Source: Excoecaria cochinchinensis
Lineage: Eukaryota; Streptophyta; Magnoliopsida; Malpighiales; Euphorbiaceae
Direction: 5' to 3'
Assembly: GCA_947683425.1 (NCBI GenBank)
Contig: CANTUQ010000037.1
Coordinates: 1,674,001-1,738,000 of the forward strand
Length of the DNA stretch: 64,000 nt
Every line of letters starts with the position of its first letter. Positions within the stretch are counted from its first letter, which is position 1. Both the position numbers and the translations under genes were made by a program. The notes below the pieces were generated by a model. The model did not search any database, was not told where the DNA came from, and saw only the letters and a program-made list of their open reading frames with translations. This document shows positions 11,600-23,266 of this stretch, piece after piece.

Positions 11600-13053
11600 T
11601 GATATGAGTCTAAATAGCTCATATTTAATCCATGTTTTAGGTTTAAAATAATGTTTGTGTATAGTTAATTGTGTTAGAAATAGGTATGTTTTATGTTTTT
11701 GTGTGAGTTTTGTGTGTGTAGGAAAAATTGGAGAAAATGGAGAAGATTGGAGAAAATGAGCAAAAGAAAGAATCATTCTATCGCGAGCGCGATAGGGACC
11801 GCTAAGCCAAGAAGAAGAAAAGAAAGGAAGAAAAAAACCAAAGGAGAAAAGTGTTCTGTCGCAAGCGCGACAGGGCACGCATTTGAAGGGAGCTAAAGAG
11901 AAGGAGCCAAGGAGCCAGCGTGCATGGTCGAGAGCAAGGCTGCCGTCGCGAGGTCGCGAGCAAGGCCGCCGTCGCGAGGTCGCGACAAGGTGCAGTGGAA
12001 AGCCAGCTCGAGGAAAGTGGAGCGAAGAGCAAGGCGTGTTTCGTTGTGAGCGCGACAGTCGTCGCGATCGCGACAGAGAGGACCGTTGGAAGTTAATTCA
12101 AATTCTGCCTTGAAGAAAGATGACTTTTCACCAAGCTTTGCATCCTTCCTAAGGGACACTTGAAAGAACATATCTCTTGAAATTTTATAAATACTAATTT
12201 TAACTGTAATTTTAGGAGTTGAATAATTTTATTGAATATTTATTATTAAGAATTCTCTAAGTAGAAAGTACATTCTTTAGTTTTAGTTTTAAGTTAGAAT
12301 TTTTATATTTTGAAGAGAAGATCACTTGCAAGGAAGAAGATATCCTTTGTGAAGGGAAAAGGGTTGAAAGATCTCTTCTTCATTTCTCATCTTTACTTCT
12401 TCTTTGTAACTATTAAATGATTAATTTATGAACTTGATTATTTAATGCTATATTTTATTATTCATATCCATTTAATTATTCTTTCTTGTAGAATGTTCTA
12501 TTAGTATTTTTTATGCATGATCTTTATAAGTAAGTATTTAATTGAAAGATAAATTCTTACTTACATCTAATAGAATTTCATCATTGAAGTATTATTTGAG
12601 AAATCATAATATTAAAATGATTGCTATAGGTTGTTTATTATTCCTGAAATTTGCATATATAACACTTTGATTCATTAATAAAAATTGTGAGTTAGAATTA
12701 TAAATGCATGTTTTAGGCACTTTAATTTATATTAAAAGAGTAAATTAGAATTTTATTCAACTTGGCTTGCATGTTAAGAATATATTCATAATCAAGAGTA
12801 ATTAATTCAAGTTCTATTCATTATTTTATAATTAATAATCTTTTATCTTCTCTGACTATCTATAATTAGGTTAAATAGAATTAGACATAGTATTTTCACT
12901 TCACTCAACAAATTAATGATTATTGTAAATAAGATTAACATTGAGTAGTAATAGTGTGTAATAAGTAGCACATTCCTCGTGAGATCGACATTTTTTTGTA
13001 CTATTTTGGTACACCGTATGCTTGCGGAAATGGCATATAGAATTAAGCTAACA
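11600..13053 (+). repeat. 3' LTR of the Athila element
   Basis: 1,454 bp, begins TGATATGAG and ends CTAACA; matches 913-2399. Its GC-rich modules (11778-12075) differ in number and detail from those of the 5' LTR. Confidence 0.95.
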
Positions 13054-13058
13054 CACCT
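13054..13058. other. Target-site duplication of the Athila element, right copy (CACCT)
   Basis: Same five bases as 908-912; follows the CA end of the 3' LTR. Confidence 0.95.
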
Positions 13059-15318
13059 AGCAGAACTTCAGACGTCAAGAGGTTTTCCCCGGATGTTCCT
13101 TCGGTCGCCTCCTCTCTAGGAGCCTCCACCTCATCATCAATAGATGGAGGGTCGAGCAGAACCCCTAGGTCCTCCATCCAATTGAGTTTATCTTCAGGAA
13201 AGCGTTTCCCAGCCTCATAAATCAACCGAGACTGCAACTTCCCTTGAGCTTCACCCAATTGATCAAGAAGTTACTCCTTCGAGAGGCGAGTTCCTCCTCA
13301 AGCCTCTTTCTCCATACAGCCTCCTTATCTGCCAAAGTGGCCTCCAGGGAGTCCCGCTCGGCGCGAAGCTAGTTGTACTCTGCCAAAGCTTTCCCCTTCT
13401 CCTTGTTGGCCTTGGCACTCTCAGCGCCCAGAAGCTTGCACTCAGTGCACAGTCTGGCCGCCTCCTCCTCGAATCTCTTATATTGAGCGCTTTCAGCAGT
13501 TAGGCATGTAATTTCACCCTTCAACCGATCGACTTCACTTTGTCGAGTCTTCTGCTCCTGGGAATGCTGAGAAGCCTCCTGCTTCAGGCTTGCTACCTTC
13601 GAACAAATAACGGAGGCCTCCTTTTGAGCAACATCAGATCGAGCATCCGCCTCCCTCTTCGCCTTTGCAGCATCCTCCGACCTCGCCTTCCATAAGCTTG
13701 CCATATCGTGCAAGCGCAGGCCCCTCTTGATTAGCTAAAAAAAAGGAGAGGAGAAAGGAGAACATCAGTAAGAGAAGGCATTGCCAATTTTCAGACATTG
13801 TGAAACGAACTGACTAAATCTCACCTCTAGGCTCTGCTGATTAAACATGCTACACTCCCGGGCAAGCAAACTGGGATCTCCCATATCCTTGAAGTCATTG
13901 TCCTAAAGAATACCCTGGCAAATGTAACTGGCAACTACCTTATTGCCCACTGACCAGTCATTGCCGATGTTCTCCCTCATACGTCCTTCAAGGGCACGGT
14001 TCGCCTCTCCAGGGCTCCCCCTGTAGCTCACCGGGAGGACTCGCCTTGGATAGGCGCCTTACCCTTCACTGCAACTCGGACGTCCGATACAGCCACCAGT
14101 TCAGCAGCCTTCTTTTGAGCAACCTCCCTTAGAAGTTGAATGTTAAGAGGACAGGCGGCTGGCTGCGTTTCCTCAGAATCAGACTCGTCCCTCAGCTATA
14201 ACCGCCTGAGTAGATGCTGACCCTCTGCACTAGATTAGAAGGCCACAGGACCAGAGATAATCAAGGCTGGATGGGAGGCAGGGACAACAGCAACAATGGC
14301 AGCAGAGGAAGGAGCATCCACTGGACCCCGTGAAGCATGGACTTCTGAAGAGAGTAAGATCTTCCTTTTTTTCGTCTTCCTCTCTTCCCTCGAAGCCCAC
14401 TCGGCCTCCCTCTTTGCCTTGACCCGATCGGCAAGCTGCTTTGCCATATCATCTCCTCCAGCCATCGCGCCTGCAACTGCGTCACAGAGACAAATAAGAT
14501 AAGTATTCTTTCCACCCAAATTAAAATTGAATGCACATGCAATGCATGACTGCCAACTTATGCTGCTTCCCCTATTCTAATCTTAATGCTCACGTTCTGT
14601 GTTTTTCTAGCCTCGGAGCTAAAAGACCAGAACAACGTCTCTAGAAGATAATTAGAGCCATAGGGTTCTCCTCGTCTCACCACAGCGTTCATCAATTTCT
14701 TGATATCGGCCTCGTACAAGGCTGATCGATAGCTTAGTCTCTTAAAATGGTGGCTCCTTCCGATCGGGTAACCTGTACCCCAAACCCACCAGCCATCCCC
14801 ACCAAAAAATACCTCTCCTTGAACCCTTTCATCGAGAAGGGGACGTTGAAGAGCTTCCTCTTCGGTCGACTAGTAAAGTAATACTCCGTCCCATCACTCC
14901 GACTCGAGATGTAGAAGAAGTGGGTAAAGAGATCCAGAGTCGGAGCCACTCCATCTATCTTGCAGAGAATTTTGAAGCAGGCCACCGACCTCTACCCATT
15001 CGGATGTAGTTGGCTTGGGGCAATCCCATAACCTTTCAATACTGCTATCTCGAATGCATCGAACGGGAGCCTTATTCTTGCATCCAAGCTCCAAAGGTGG
15101 CAGATGAACCACTCATTCTTCCGGGGGCCGAAAAGCCCCTCCATCATCGCTATGGAATTAGGGCAAGGCATCATAAACACATTTGCAGGGAAGCTGTATC
15201 GAGAAGGAATCTCAGCCACTTCTCTAGGGCTCAATCTAAAAAAATGATCAGTCACCGGTTTGTCCCTGTATGCCTCCATGAAACTCCTGTCTATTGATTG
15301 ACCACTGCTGGAAGCCAT
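13059..15318 (-). pseudogene. Antisense extra ORF of element A (gypsy-type Transposase_28-like), N-terminal and coiled-coil parts
   Basis: Encoded opposite to the retrotransposon. The start is the Met at 15318 (MASSSGQSIDRSF). The first part to 14734 matches the plant 'putative gypsy type transposon' family, with LPFDAFEIAVLKGYGIAPSQ and YYFTSRPKRKL. An in-frame TAG at 14992-14994 replaces the usual Trp after LHPNG. After a probable intron ending at the AG near 14470 comes a basic segment (MAGGDDMAKQLADRVKAKR). A long coiled coil follows (13713-13369, rich in Ala, Glu, Lys and Gln), then 13258-13059, which continues at 912-750. Function unknown; homologues are described as antisense ORFs in Tat elements. 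Frameshifts and stops make it a pseudogene. Confidence 0.75.
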
Positions 15319-15838
15319 TTTTAGCGGAAGGGGAAGAAGCATAATAACCCCTAGTCTCTAATAGAGTGTTGAAGATCTACGCTAAAAAATTGGAAAGAAC
15401 GAGAGGAAAATCAAAGACAAGCGAGCAGGAATTACTTACTTAGATAATCTTGTAGGAACTCTGAAAAATCTCTGGGAACGGAAAGTGAGAAACCGCCAGA
15501 ATGTGAAAGACGAAAGAAATGAGAAGGAAATTTAGCAGAGTTTCTCTAAGGGTTGCTGAAAAGTGAAGAAAAACCACCTAGAAGTTACCTATTTATAGGC
15601 AAAAACTTCTTGAATACGCTAATCATCTCGCCACAGGATGCTCGCCACGTGTCATCAAAACATCATTACTTTACGAAGAGTGAAGAGTCACTCTCGATGC
15701 ACGCGCAGCATTAATGAGACAATTGTCTGAATAGATGCGTCTCTTCAGATGAGTGCCTTTCAAAATTCAAAAATCCTGCCAACGGTTGCTCCCCGATCGG
15801 AGCACGTCAGTGTAAAACTCTCTCGATCGGACCCTTTT

Positions 15839-15851
15839 AAGGGGGGACAAG
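15839..15851 (+). other. Polypurine tract of element A
   Basis: AAGGGGGGACAAG directly before TGATAATTATGG. Element B has almost the same string at 22780-22792. It fixes the + orientation of the element against its antisense ORF. Confidence 0.75.
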
Positions 15852-16275
15852 TGATAATTATGGAAATGTCATTTGCCAAGGCCTAGACAGCCAGCCCAAT
15901 ACACCTGTCAAGGCCTAAAGTCTATCAACAAATAGCACCAAGCGTGAGCTAGAAGCCAAGACGGTGGTCGCAAGGCAGCGCCCATGCCCTTCACCTGCTC
16001 CCTGTTGCTTCGCCGCTTACCTACTCTGACTACCAGTTATCACGCTCCAGGCACTCAAGTGCATCCCTCCTGTCTCATATAAATAGCCCAACGTACAGTG
16101 GCACCAGGTATTGAATCTCTGAGACTCTCTCTCTAAGAATTCTCTCTCTAGAAATCAACTAAGTTAAGCTTCAGAGTGCTCACGCTTGGTCTGACCGGGC
16201 ACTCTTTCTTGTAGATTCCAAGCATCTGATCGGCTCTCTCTCCCTTTTTCAGATAAAGACTCCCACATCTTATCA
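15852..16275 (+). repeat. 3' LTR of Tat element A
   Basis: 424 bp from TGATAATTATGG to ...CATCTTATCA. It shares blocks with 22793-23266: TGATAAT start, CCATGCC...CACCTG, CACTCAAGTG and TGGTCTGAC near the end. TATAAATA at 16078-16085 is a plausible promoter element. Confidence 0.75.
16078..16085 (+). promoter_or_regulatory. Candidate TATA box in LTR A
   Basis: TATAAATA in the middle of the LTR, followed by AGCCC. Predicted from sequence and position only. Confidence 0.4.
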
Positions 16276-16310
16276 ATAATAATAATAATAATAATAAACA
16301 GAACAACAAA

Positions 16311-16355
<45 letters not shown>

Positions 16356-17225
16356 CAACAATAATAATAAATGATATTACCAATAATAAATAAATATAAA
16401 TAATAATATTAATATCAATAAATAAAAAACAAAAAAAATTAACTTACCTGCTACCTCACCGGAGCCTGCCGAAAGCTCACCGGTGGTCGATACCGCAGTG
16501 GCAGAAAGGCAAATTAGGGCACTAGGATCCTCTCGCCGGTGGTCACTCGCCCCAAAGCTTTGTCGTTTGACCGGGATCTATACTGGAATATCACTGGTCC
16601 CTCAATGCCGATCTAACGGCTACCAACGAGTGAGGAGGAACAGTGGGTGCTGACAGACGTATCTCGCTTTCAAGAATCTGGTGGTGTTACTCGTGCCGCT
16701 GTTCGAAGTTGTGGCTCATCGAAAATGGCATCGGACAATAATGCCTCGCCTCTTCCGATCTCCCTGCTGCTGGCGAGTGGGAAGGAATGGTGGGTACCGC
16801 TGGATGCACCTCACCGCCAAGAGTGTTTCGCCGCTAGTCATGTCGCCATAGGACACCAGAGGTGGCCGAAAATGGCATCAGACCATCTTGCCTCAACTGT
16901 CACCGATCTACCCCTCTGTGGCCAATGGGAGCGACCAGAGGGTGGTGGATGGACCGTCTCATCTCTTGGGGTGGTCCACCGCTTTATGCATCGTCGTCCT
17001 CTGCTGAAGGTGGCTGGCACCACCCCTTTCTTCTTCTCTTTCTTTTTTTTGGTTTCTCTGTGTTTTTTCGTCCCCTTTCTTTCTTTTTTTTCTTATTTTT
17101 AGACCACACCCTTTTCCTTTGTCTTTCTTTTTCTTTTTATTTGAAAATAACTCACGGTTGCTGTGACTTAGTCTTTGACCATGAGTCAAACTTTAACTTT
17201 GACTTGTTTTTTAAAGACCTGCGGG
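16276..17225 (-). repeat. (AAT)n tract plus fragment of an Ogre-like LTR
   Basis: Starts with an (AAT)n microsatellite (16276-16365), followed by a GC-rich block (16440-17030) and a pyrimidine-rich stretch (17030-17140). The same order (AAT tract, 'ACTTAC', GGAGCC...CGGTGGTCGA, then CT-rich) occurs in the solo LTR at 53945-56646, so this is probably a truncated copy of a related LTR in the same orientation. Open frames here are by-products of base composition. Confidence 0.5.
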
Positions 17226-17255
17226 CGCCTCAGGATCCAATGTATACACCGACTT

Positions 17256-17506
17256 ATAAGCAGAGAGTCATTAAATACCACATCAACAAGGTAAAGTTAA
17301 GAACCTTTAATTTGGGGATCTAATCCTAAGAAAGGTCAAAAATCGGCTCTAAAAATGCTGGAGTTGGAAAGCTCATGACTAATTGGGAAGGACCTTAAGA
17401 AATTTTCATGGTCTTTAGCAAAAGCACTTATAAACTAAGAACCTTAGAAGGTTCAGGCATTCCAAGATCATGGAATGTCGAAGTATTTAAAAAGTACCTA
17501 ATGTAA
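17256..17506 (+). pseudogene. Integrase C-terminal fragment of element B
   Basis: The last 80 or so codons of pol. The early part reads YKQRVIKYHINKVKLRTF in one frame; the rest is spread over other frames and includes the block equivalent to GKL.TNWEGP and a final RSWN.E..KKY, ending at the TAA at 17504-17506. Element C has the same C-terminus (VGKLSPNWEGP, HSWNISNPKCY). It shows that pol of element B runs on the + strand, against the antisense ORF. Several small indels; non-functional. Confidence 0.7.
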
Positions 17507-17942
17507 CACTGTATTCCGATCAGCATTGAATATTGAATATACAAGTTAGTAATTTCTCCAAAGTTATTGCAAAATAAATTCGATCCGATTATCTGCATTG
17601 CTTGATGATTATTCCCAAGTTAATTTGCAAAGTCATATTTTATTTGCTTTATATGATGTTTGTTCCCAAGTTAACTTGCAAATTATTATGAGTCTGATCA
17701 GATTTATTGCTTATTAATCTTGAAGTACAAAAGTGGAAAATTTTATGAGTCTTTTAAAACAAGTGAATGTTAAGTCTTGACATTCATTGATGGAAGTTAG
17801 TCCGCTCGGATTATTATTGTAAAACGATAGGAATAAAATTGAAGAATGGAATTGAGAGGATAATGATTTCATTAATTTAAGTTATGAGTACAAAAAGTTG
17901 AAAAACAATGAAAATTACAATTCAAAAGAAAAAAATCCTATT

Positions 17943-19474
17943 CTAATCACTTATATCTACGTCTTTTCCTTCTTCAGGGGCATCATCAGTTGGAGGCTCA
18001 TTATCTGGGCTCTTGGGAAGAACTTTAGGCAAGGCAATCGGATCGGCCAACCGGCTGAAGTCAACCCCAAGAAAGCATCTCTTACACTCAATCGAAATAC
18101 GAGCTAAAAGATCACTCTGGGCATCGCTCAGTTGATCCAATATAGTTTTTTCCTGATCGGCCAGCTCTTTTTGATGGGCTTCATGCAAAAAGTGCTGCCT
18201 TTCTTCGAACTTCTATTGGATGGATTACAAAAAGTCCACCCTTTTTTGAAGTTCCTCCACTTGAGCTAAGACTCGAGAATAGTTTAAGAAGAGCCAATAA
18301 TTCTCCAAAGAGAGCTGAGGGTTCTGGGAATTGAGCTATGAGATTTGCAAGATATATTAAAGGTTCTCTGAATGAAGATTCTCAACATCTTTCGGAAAAA
18401 AACTCCACATTCTATTAAATCTCCCTTTCCGATAAAGACTTCTCATTCAGCTTCTCCTTAAAGCTCAAGTTCTTAGCATAGAGGTGTTAGTGGTTATACC
18501 CTAAGCCAAATATTTAGACCTTGATGTAATCATTACATTTTCATTTATATAATGATTTTCTTCACATTAATATTATTGGCAAGTTACATTATTGTAATAT
18601 TTATGAATAACCATGTTATTCATATCGTCCCTAGTCATTTATCACTAAAGGGCATAAAGATAAATTAAGACTAGTATAGATTTGCATTGATAATCATGGG
18701 ATGATTATATATGATGATATAAATCAAATCTATAGGTACTTATTAGAGAACAAGGTACTAGATAGACCCACTGTGAGATCACTACATGTGATAGTGTCAT
18801 AAGTGATCTTATAATAGATATGTTATTAAATTCTTTGACCTGAGGCTATCATGATTTCCTACATAAGGAACATTATGTTTTGACATAATCAAACATTATC
18901 TTTAATTGGATGATTATAAAGTTTATGATCGGACATAATGAGAATTATGCAGAGGAAAGTGAATAATCATGATGGAATTTGTCCCCCTCTTCTGAGAGAG
19001 ATATCTATTGGCCCCCTTGATAAGTAGGACTATAAAATTCATGGCCGTGCTCGAATGAATTGATAGTGTGATCAATGTCATTTGAATTTATCAGTCTACT
19101 TAGTTATCGAAAAATTATATGTTTGAACAATATAAGTTTGACATGGACCATGACTTATGTTCAAACAAGATATCGTGTGACAAAAAGATAATAACATGTT
19201 CTGTTGTCAGGTTAAAATCGGACTAACGATATTTATATTATTTGGGTAGTCATAATGTCTTACTAGAGACCAATTGAAAATTGGACCCACTGCCAACTTA
19301 ATATAAACCTATTGGGTCACACACCAAGACCACAATAAACAGACTGGATTTTAATTAGGGTATTATGAAATTATATAAATATGGGTATTTATATTTAAAT
19401 TTCGTAATTATATATAAATATATTTACATATGATATTTCTTATTATTTTGAATAAGAAATAAATAAATAAATAA

Positions 19475-19541
<67 letters not shown>

Positions 19542-21494
19542 ATTTTGAATAAGAGATGATATCCCTATTTTATCTCTTTAGGGTTTAAATTTATACATAT
19601 ATATATGGATATATGTTGATTAAAAACCTAACCCTAATTTCGTTTCCTCTAAAAGAAAAAAGAGAGTGGCTGCCGTTTTTTTTTTTTTTGTAAGTGAGGC
19701 AAGAAACCGTAGCTGCCCTTTTTCTTTGTGAAAAAAAAAATGTAAACAAAATCCAGTCGCAAGATAGGGAGCTAGCACTCCTGCGATTTTTCTATTCATT
19801 GGTTCGTGCGTGTGGATACCGGTAGAGGGTGTTCGTGATTGGAGCAACACTTGTAGTCCGAATTAAAGAGTTAATTTTGACTTTTCTGCATTAACAAAGG
19901 TTGGTAAATCCTATTCCTCCTTTTCAATCAATTGAAATGCATGGATCCTATTTGGGTTTTGATTTATATTCCGCTGCGCTTAATTTGAATTATTGCGAAG
20001 AAACCCAACAAAAGGCACATCCCCTTCTGAACCACATGTTTAAAGCAAGAGAAGATTAAGTTAGAAAAAATACAAGAATCAAAATTTCAAACTTAATCAA
20101 ATGATAAAATTTTTACTCAGAAAGCACCTTGTTGTAGCTCAGCCAGTTCCTAAGTGGCTGAAGTGAAGCGACCTATGTCCTAGAAGTCTTTTTTGGATAT
20201 CAAGACATGGCCTAAAAACTCAAAAATTTAGGGATTTCAAATGGAAAACCCTTTTCCAAACCTTTGGATCAAGATCTCTTTCAAAGAAAAAGACCTAAAT
20301 CCCAAAGCCAGAGCACTAAGAGCAGCGACCATGGCAGTTGAGCCCTCAGGCTCCTCGGATATAGTCCGATCTGTAGAACCCTCAGGGATGGCGCAAAGGT
20401 TGGCATCTCTTCCATCGGCATTAGAGCAATGGGGTGAACAGGAGGAGAGGAAGCAAAAGCAAGAGTTTACTCCTCAGCAGCAGCAGGAGCACTCTGGGCG
20501 GCCTCAAACTTATGAGTCTTCCCCTACCTTCGGAGTTTGATAGGACGAGTAGATTGAATGCCCTTTGTTGTCAACTTCTTCCTTAATCGGTCCTCCACCT
20601 CCTTTTTGGTCCACTCGGCTAGTTTTTTCGATAATTAGGAAGGATCCATGGAAGCTGCAAAAATCAAACATAAGTATTTATTTAGAAATTTCAAAATTTC
20701 AAATACTAATAGATATGCATGCAGATGAATGAAATTTTCCTAAGGTCCTAAAGGCTCACATTTTGCTTCATTCCTATTAGGTAGACTTGACTCTTCCAAA
20801 GAGGCAAGTAAGACCTCCGAACTGGTTGAATCCTTAGCATGATCCTCTATATCCTTTATTAGCCTTTCTGTGTTGGTCTGAAAGATACAGAGGCCAAAGA
20901 CCAAATCCTTGAGTGATTTGGCCTTATCTGATCGATACAAGTTGACTCCGAAGCCTCCCTTTTGTCCGATCAAAAAGAATTTTTCTTCAAAGCCTTTCAA
21001 TGAAGAAGAAAGAGAGAATAACTTCCTCTTATGCCTACTGGTGAAGTAGCACTCCATTTCGTCCTCCTAACTGAACAAGTAAAAGAAGACGGTAAAAAGC
21101 TCCAGTGTAAAGGCTAATCAAAGTTGCATGCACAACACTTTGAAGTAGGCAAGGGCCCTCTACCTATTCAGATTAAGTTGGTTGGGTGTGATTCTAACCC
21201 CCTAAAGACGCTGAAGTCGAAAGGATGCAGTGGGATTAAGCCATAATCCATGCTCGGTTAATGGCAAATGAACTATTCGTTGTTGTTCTCTTTGAACGGT
21301 TCATCAAACATAGTCATGGAGAAAGGGCAGGCTAGAATGGCCACATCCCTAAGCAAATTGTACCTTTCCTTCAGTCGATTGACCTTCGAGGTGGATAATT
21401 TTATAGACCTAGCTACAGGCTCCCTAGTCTTATACTCGGTAAGGAAGGAAGTGTCTAAGGTGAGATCTACGTTCAATGAACTACTAAGAGCCAT
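17943..21494 (-). pseudogene. Antisense extra ORF of element B, decayed
   Basis: Homologue of the antisense ORFs in A and C. The start at 21494 (MALSSSLNVDLTLDTSF) leads into the gypsy-type Transposase_28-like part (21494-20740; ITSP...RHKRKLFSLSSSLKGFEE region at about 21045-20990). A basic segment follows at about 20640-20530, then a coiled-coil tail ending at 17943 (DVDISD, acidic). A copia-like solo LTR (18485-20010) splits the coiled-coil part. Many stops and shifts. The acidic end resembles that of element A. Confidence 0.65.
18485..20010. mobile_element. Solo LTR, probably Ty1/copia
   Basis: 1,526 bp from TGTTAGTGGTTATACCC to GAAACCCAACA. The flanks are AGAGG (18480-18484) and AAAGG (20011-20015), a 5-bp duplication with one mismatch. 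It contains an (ATAA)n/(AT)n tract at 19455-19536 and no coding region. No internal region or partner LTR exists, so it is a solo LTR produced by LTR-LTR recombination. The copia label rests on the terminal sequence style and is weaker than the boundary call. Confidence 0.65.
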
Positions 21495-21920
21495 TTTAAT
21501 CGGCAAAGGAGTAAAAAAAGTGTTCTTGTATTATTCCCAAGTTGGGATCCCCACACTACTTGAAGATGAAGATGATGAAGAAAAAGAATCTGAAAAGATA
21601 GAAATATGGTACATCCAAGTAAAGAGGACTTAATTGGGATTTTGGCAGAAAAATGAGAAGAAATCCTTGAATAACTTGAGAAGAAAGTCGAGGAGCATAG
21701 AGAAATTGCAGAAAATTAAATTAAAGTTTTGTAAAAGTGAAAAAACGAAATCAATCCACCTATTTATAGAGAAAGAGATGACTTCCTCAATAAGTCAAGC
21801 CAAGCATTAAATCCAGTGCAGCCACGTGTCAATGCATGATCAGCTGACCCGAGAAACAAAACATTATTAACCCGAAGATTGAAGCATTGCCATAATGAGT
21901 GCTTCTGACGAAATGCCCCA

Positions 21921-22374
21921 TAAGATTGTGCAAATGGTTGGTTCGGTTCTGTTTTAAACCGAACCGAACAGACCGAAAATCAAACTTGAGAAATTTTTAG
22001 AACTGAACCGCGGACCGAAGTTTTTGGAACTGAAACCGAATAAACTAAAATAATTTCGGTCGGTTCGGTTTGGTCCAATCGGTTCTTTACAAATATAGCC
22101 TCTTTTTTTTTAGATTTTTAACTTATATGGGTCCATAAATGAAATTAACTTATATTCAACAAAATAAAATCATTTAAAATAACTAAAAGGAAAAAACATA
22201 CATAATTTTTTCATATTATGTTCCTAATAAATATTAAGAAAAATTATACTAAAAAAATATACATTAAAAATAAATACAACATAAGTTCTTATTAATAATA
22301 CATTCAATGTACTTCAATTAAAAAAAAAACATACATGTAAATAAATATAACTATAGTGTATATTTAGGTTTAGG

Positions 22375-22435
<61 letters not shown>

Positions 22436-22626
22436 CAAAATGGTGAGTTTAACAAACTTCTGTCGGTTCAGTTCCTTCTGTTTTACAATCATAAGAATTG
22501 AACCGAACCGAAATACTCGAAATTTTACTTCGATTTAGAACCGAACAAATCGAAAATCGAAAAAACCGAACCAAATGGACCAAAATTCATTCGGTTCGAT
22601 TTTTGATTCGGTTTTGCACAGCCCTA
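21921..22626. mobile_element. Short non-autonomous hAT-like element
   Basis: 706 bp flanked by an exact 8-bp duplication ATGCCCCA (21913-21920 and 22627-22634), the length made by hAT transposases. Ends are inverted: TAAGATTGTGCAAA against TAGGGCTGTGCAAA. Subterminal regions repeat GGTTCGGTT / AACCGAACCGAA in both orientations. An (AT)n microsatellite lies at 22377-22432. No coding capacity. Related in composition to 25689-27722. Confidence 0.85.
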
Positions 22627-22777
22627 ATGCCCCATTAATGCATTGACTTAATGGTCAAAAATATGAAAAGACAAGCTCAAATTTTTGAAATTCAAAATTC
22701 AAAATTCAAAATAAATTGGTATATTAAACATCTAAAGACTTTAATGTCATTTTCGTTATTGATCCGATAGGATCTTT

Positions 22778-22792
22778 CAAAGGGGGGACAAA
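22778..22792 (+). other. Polypurine tract of element B
   Basis: CAAAGGGGGGACAAA directly before the LTR; close match to the tract of element A at 15839-15851. Confidence 0.7.
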
Positions 22793-23266
22793 TGATAATA
22801 TCAATTATCTTTACTGGGCCTGACTCACTCTTAGCTAGGGCACAAGACAAGCCAAAGCATAATATGTGACACGTGGTAGGCGGCTAGCCAAGCAACCATC
22901 ATCAAGGGAGCTGTCCGATCAAATTGACAAGGAACACCCCTGTCAAAGTCCACTGACACACTGCAATGCCCATGCCTCCTACCTGTTCCCTATCACATGC
23001 CTTTCACTTGTTCTGACTCCTGAGCAGATCCACTCCTAGCACTCAAGTGGCTTTTCACATCCACTACAAATAGTCCAAGACAATATAAAACCATGTATTA
23101 AATCCTTGAGATTGTCTCTACATTCTCTCATTGCTTAACTAACTTAAATTTTAGAGTAGTTAAGCCTGGTCTGACTGCTGGACTTATTTTATTGTAGCTT
23201 ATGCAACCTTACTGATCCGATCGGCTCATTCAAAACTCCCATCCAGTCTCATTATATTTATGATCT
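22793..23266 (+). repeat. 3' LTR of Tat element B
   Basis: Begins TGATAATATC; ends near CATTATA, where the expected CA has decayed. Shared blocks with LTR A support both start and approximate end. The right boundary is uncertain by a few bases. Confidence 0.6.

Larger units (their letters stand above)
913..13053 (+). mobile_element. Full-length Athila-type Ty3/gypsy retrotransposon
   Basis: A 12.1 kb element with LTRs at 913-2399 and 11600-13053, a primer-binding site after the 5' LTR, gag, pol (protease, RT, RNase H, integrase), an additional ORF of the ATHILA ORF type, a long 3' non-coding part and a polypurine tract before the 3' LTR. It is bounded by TG...CA and by CACCT on both sides. 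The order gag-pol-extra ORF and the tRNA-Asp-like primer site are established marks of Athila. All genes have frameshifts or stops, so it is no longer autonomous. It sits inside the antisense ORF of element A. Confidence 0.95.
1..16275 (+). mobile_element. Tat-lineage LTR retrotransposon A, 3' part, split by the Athila element
   Basis: This is the 3' portion of a Ty3/gypsy element on the + strand; its gag-pol would lie left of the window. What remains is an antisense extra ORF (750-912 and 13059-15318), a purine tract (15839-15851) and an LTR (15852-16275). Bases 1-300 lie upstream of the tandem repeat and show no recognisable coding. Removing 913-13053 and one CACCT copy restores one uninterrupted antisense reading frame, which shows that the Athila element came later. 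An extra ORF in antisense between pol and the 3' LTR is known from the Tat lineage (Ogre, Retand), so the assignment combines layout and similarity to elements B and C here. Confidence 0.7.
17256..23266 (+). mobile_element. Tat-lineage LTR retrotransposon B, 3' remnant
   Basis: Contains the integrase tail (17256-17506), a decayed antisense ORF (21494 down to 17943), a purine tract (22778-22792) and an LTR (22793-23266). The layout is that of elements A and C. The 5' LTR, gag and most of pol are missing, and the left junction with the LTR fragment is not sharp. Two later insertions lie within it (18485-20010 and 21921-22626). The left end given is the first base I can assign. Confidence 0.7.

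Noticed and set aside
16647..17323. Open frames of about 150 codons on the + strand
   Set aside because: Most of the length is GC-rich and T-rich LTR fragment; only the last codons (from 17256) are real integrase sequence.
19455..19536. ATAA/AT repeat as a possible functional matrix-attachment site
   Set aside because: A plain microsatellite inside the solo LTR; nothing supports a function.
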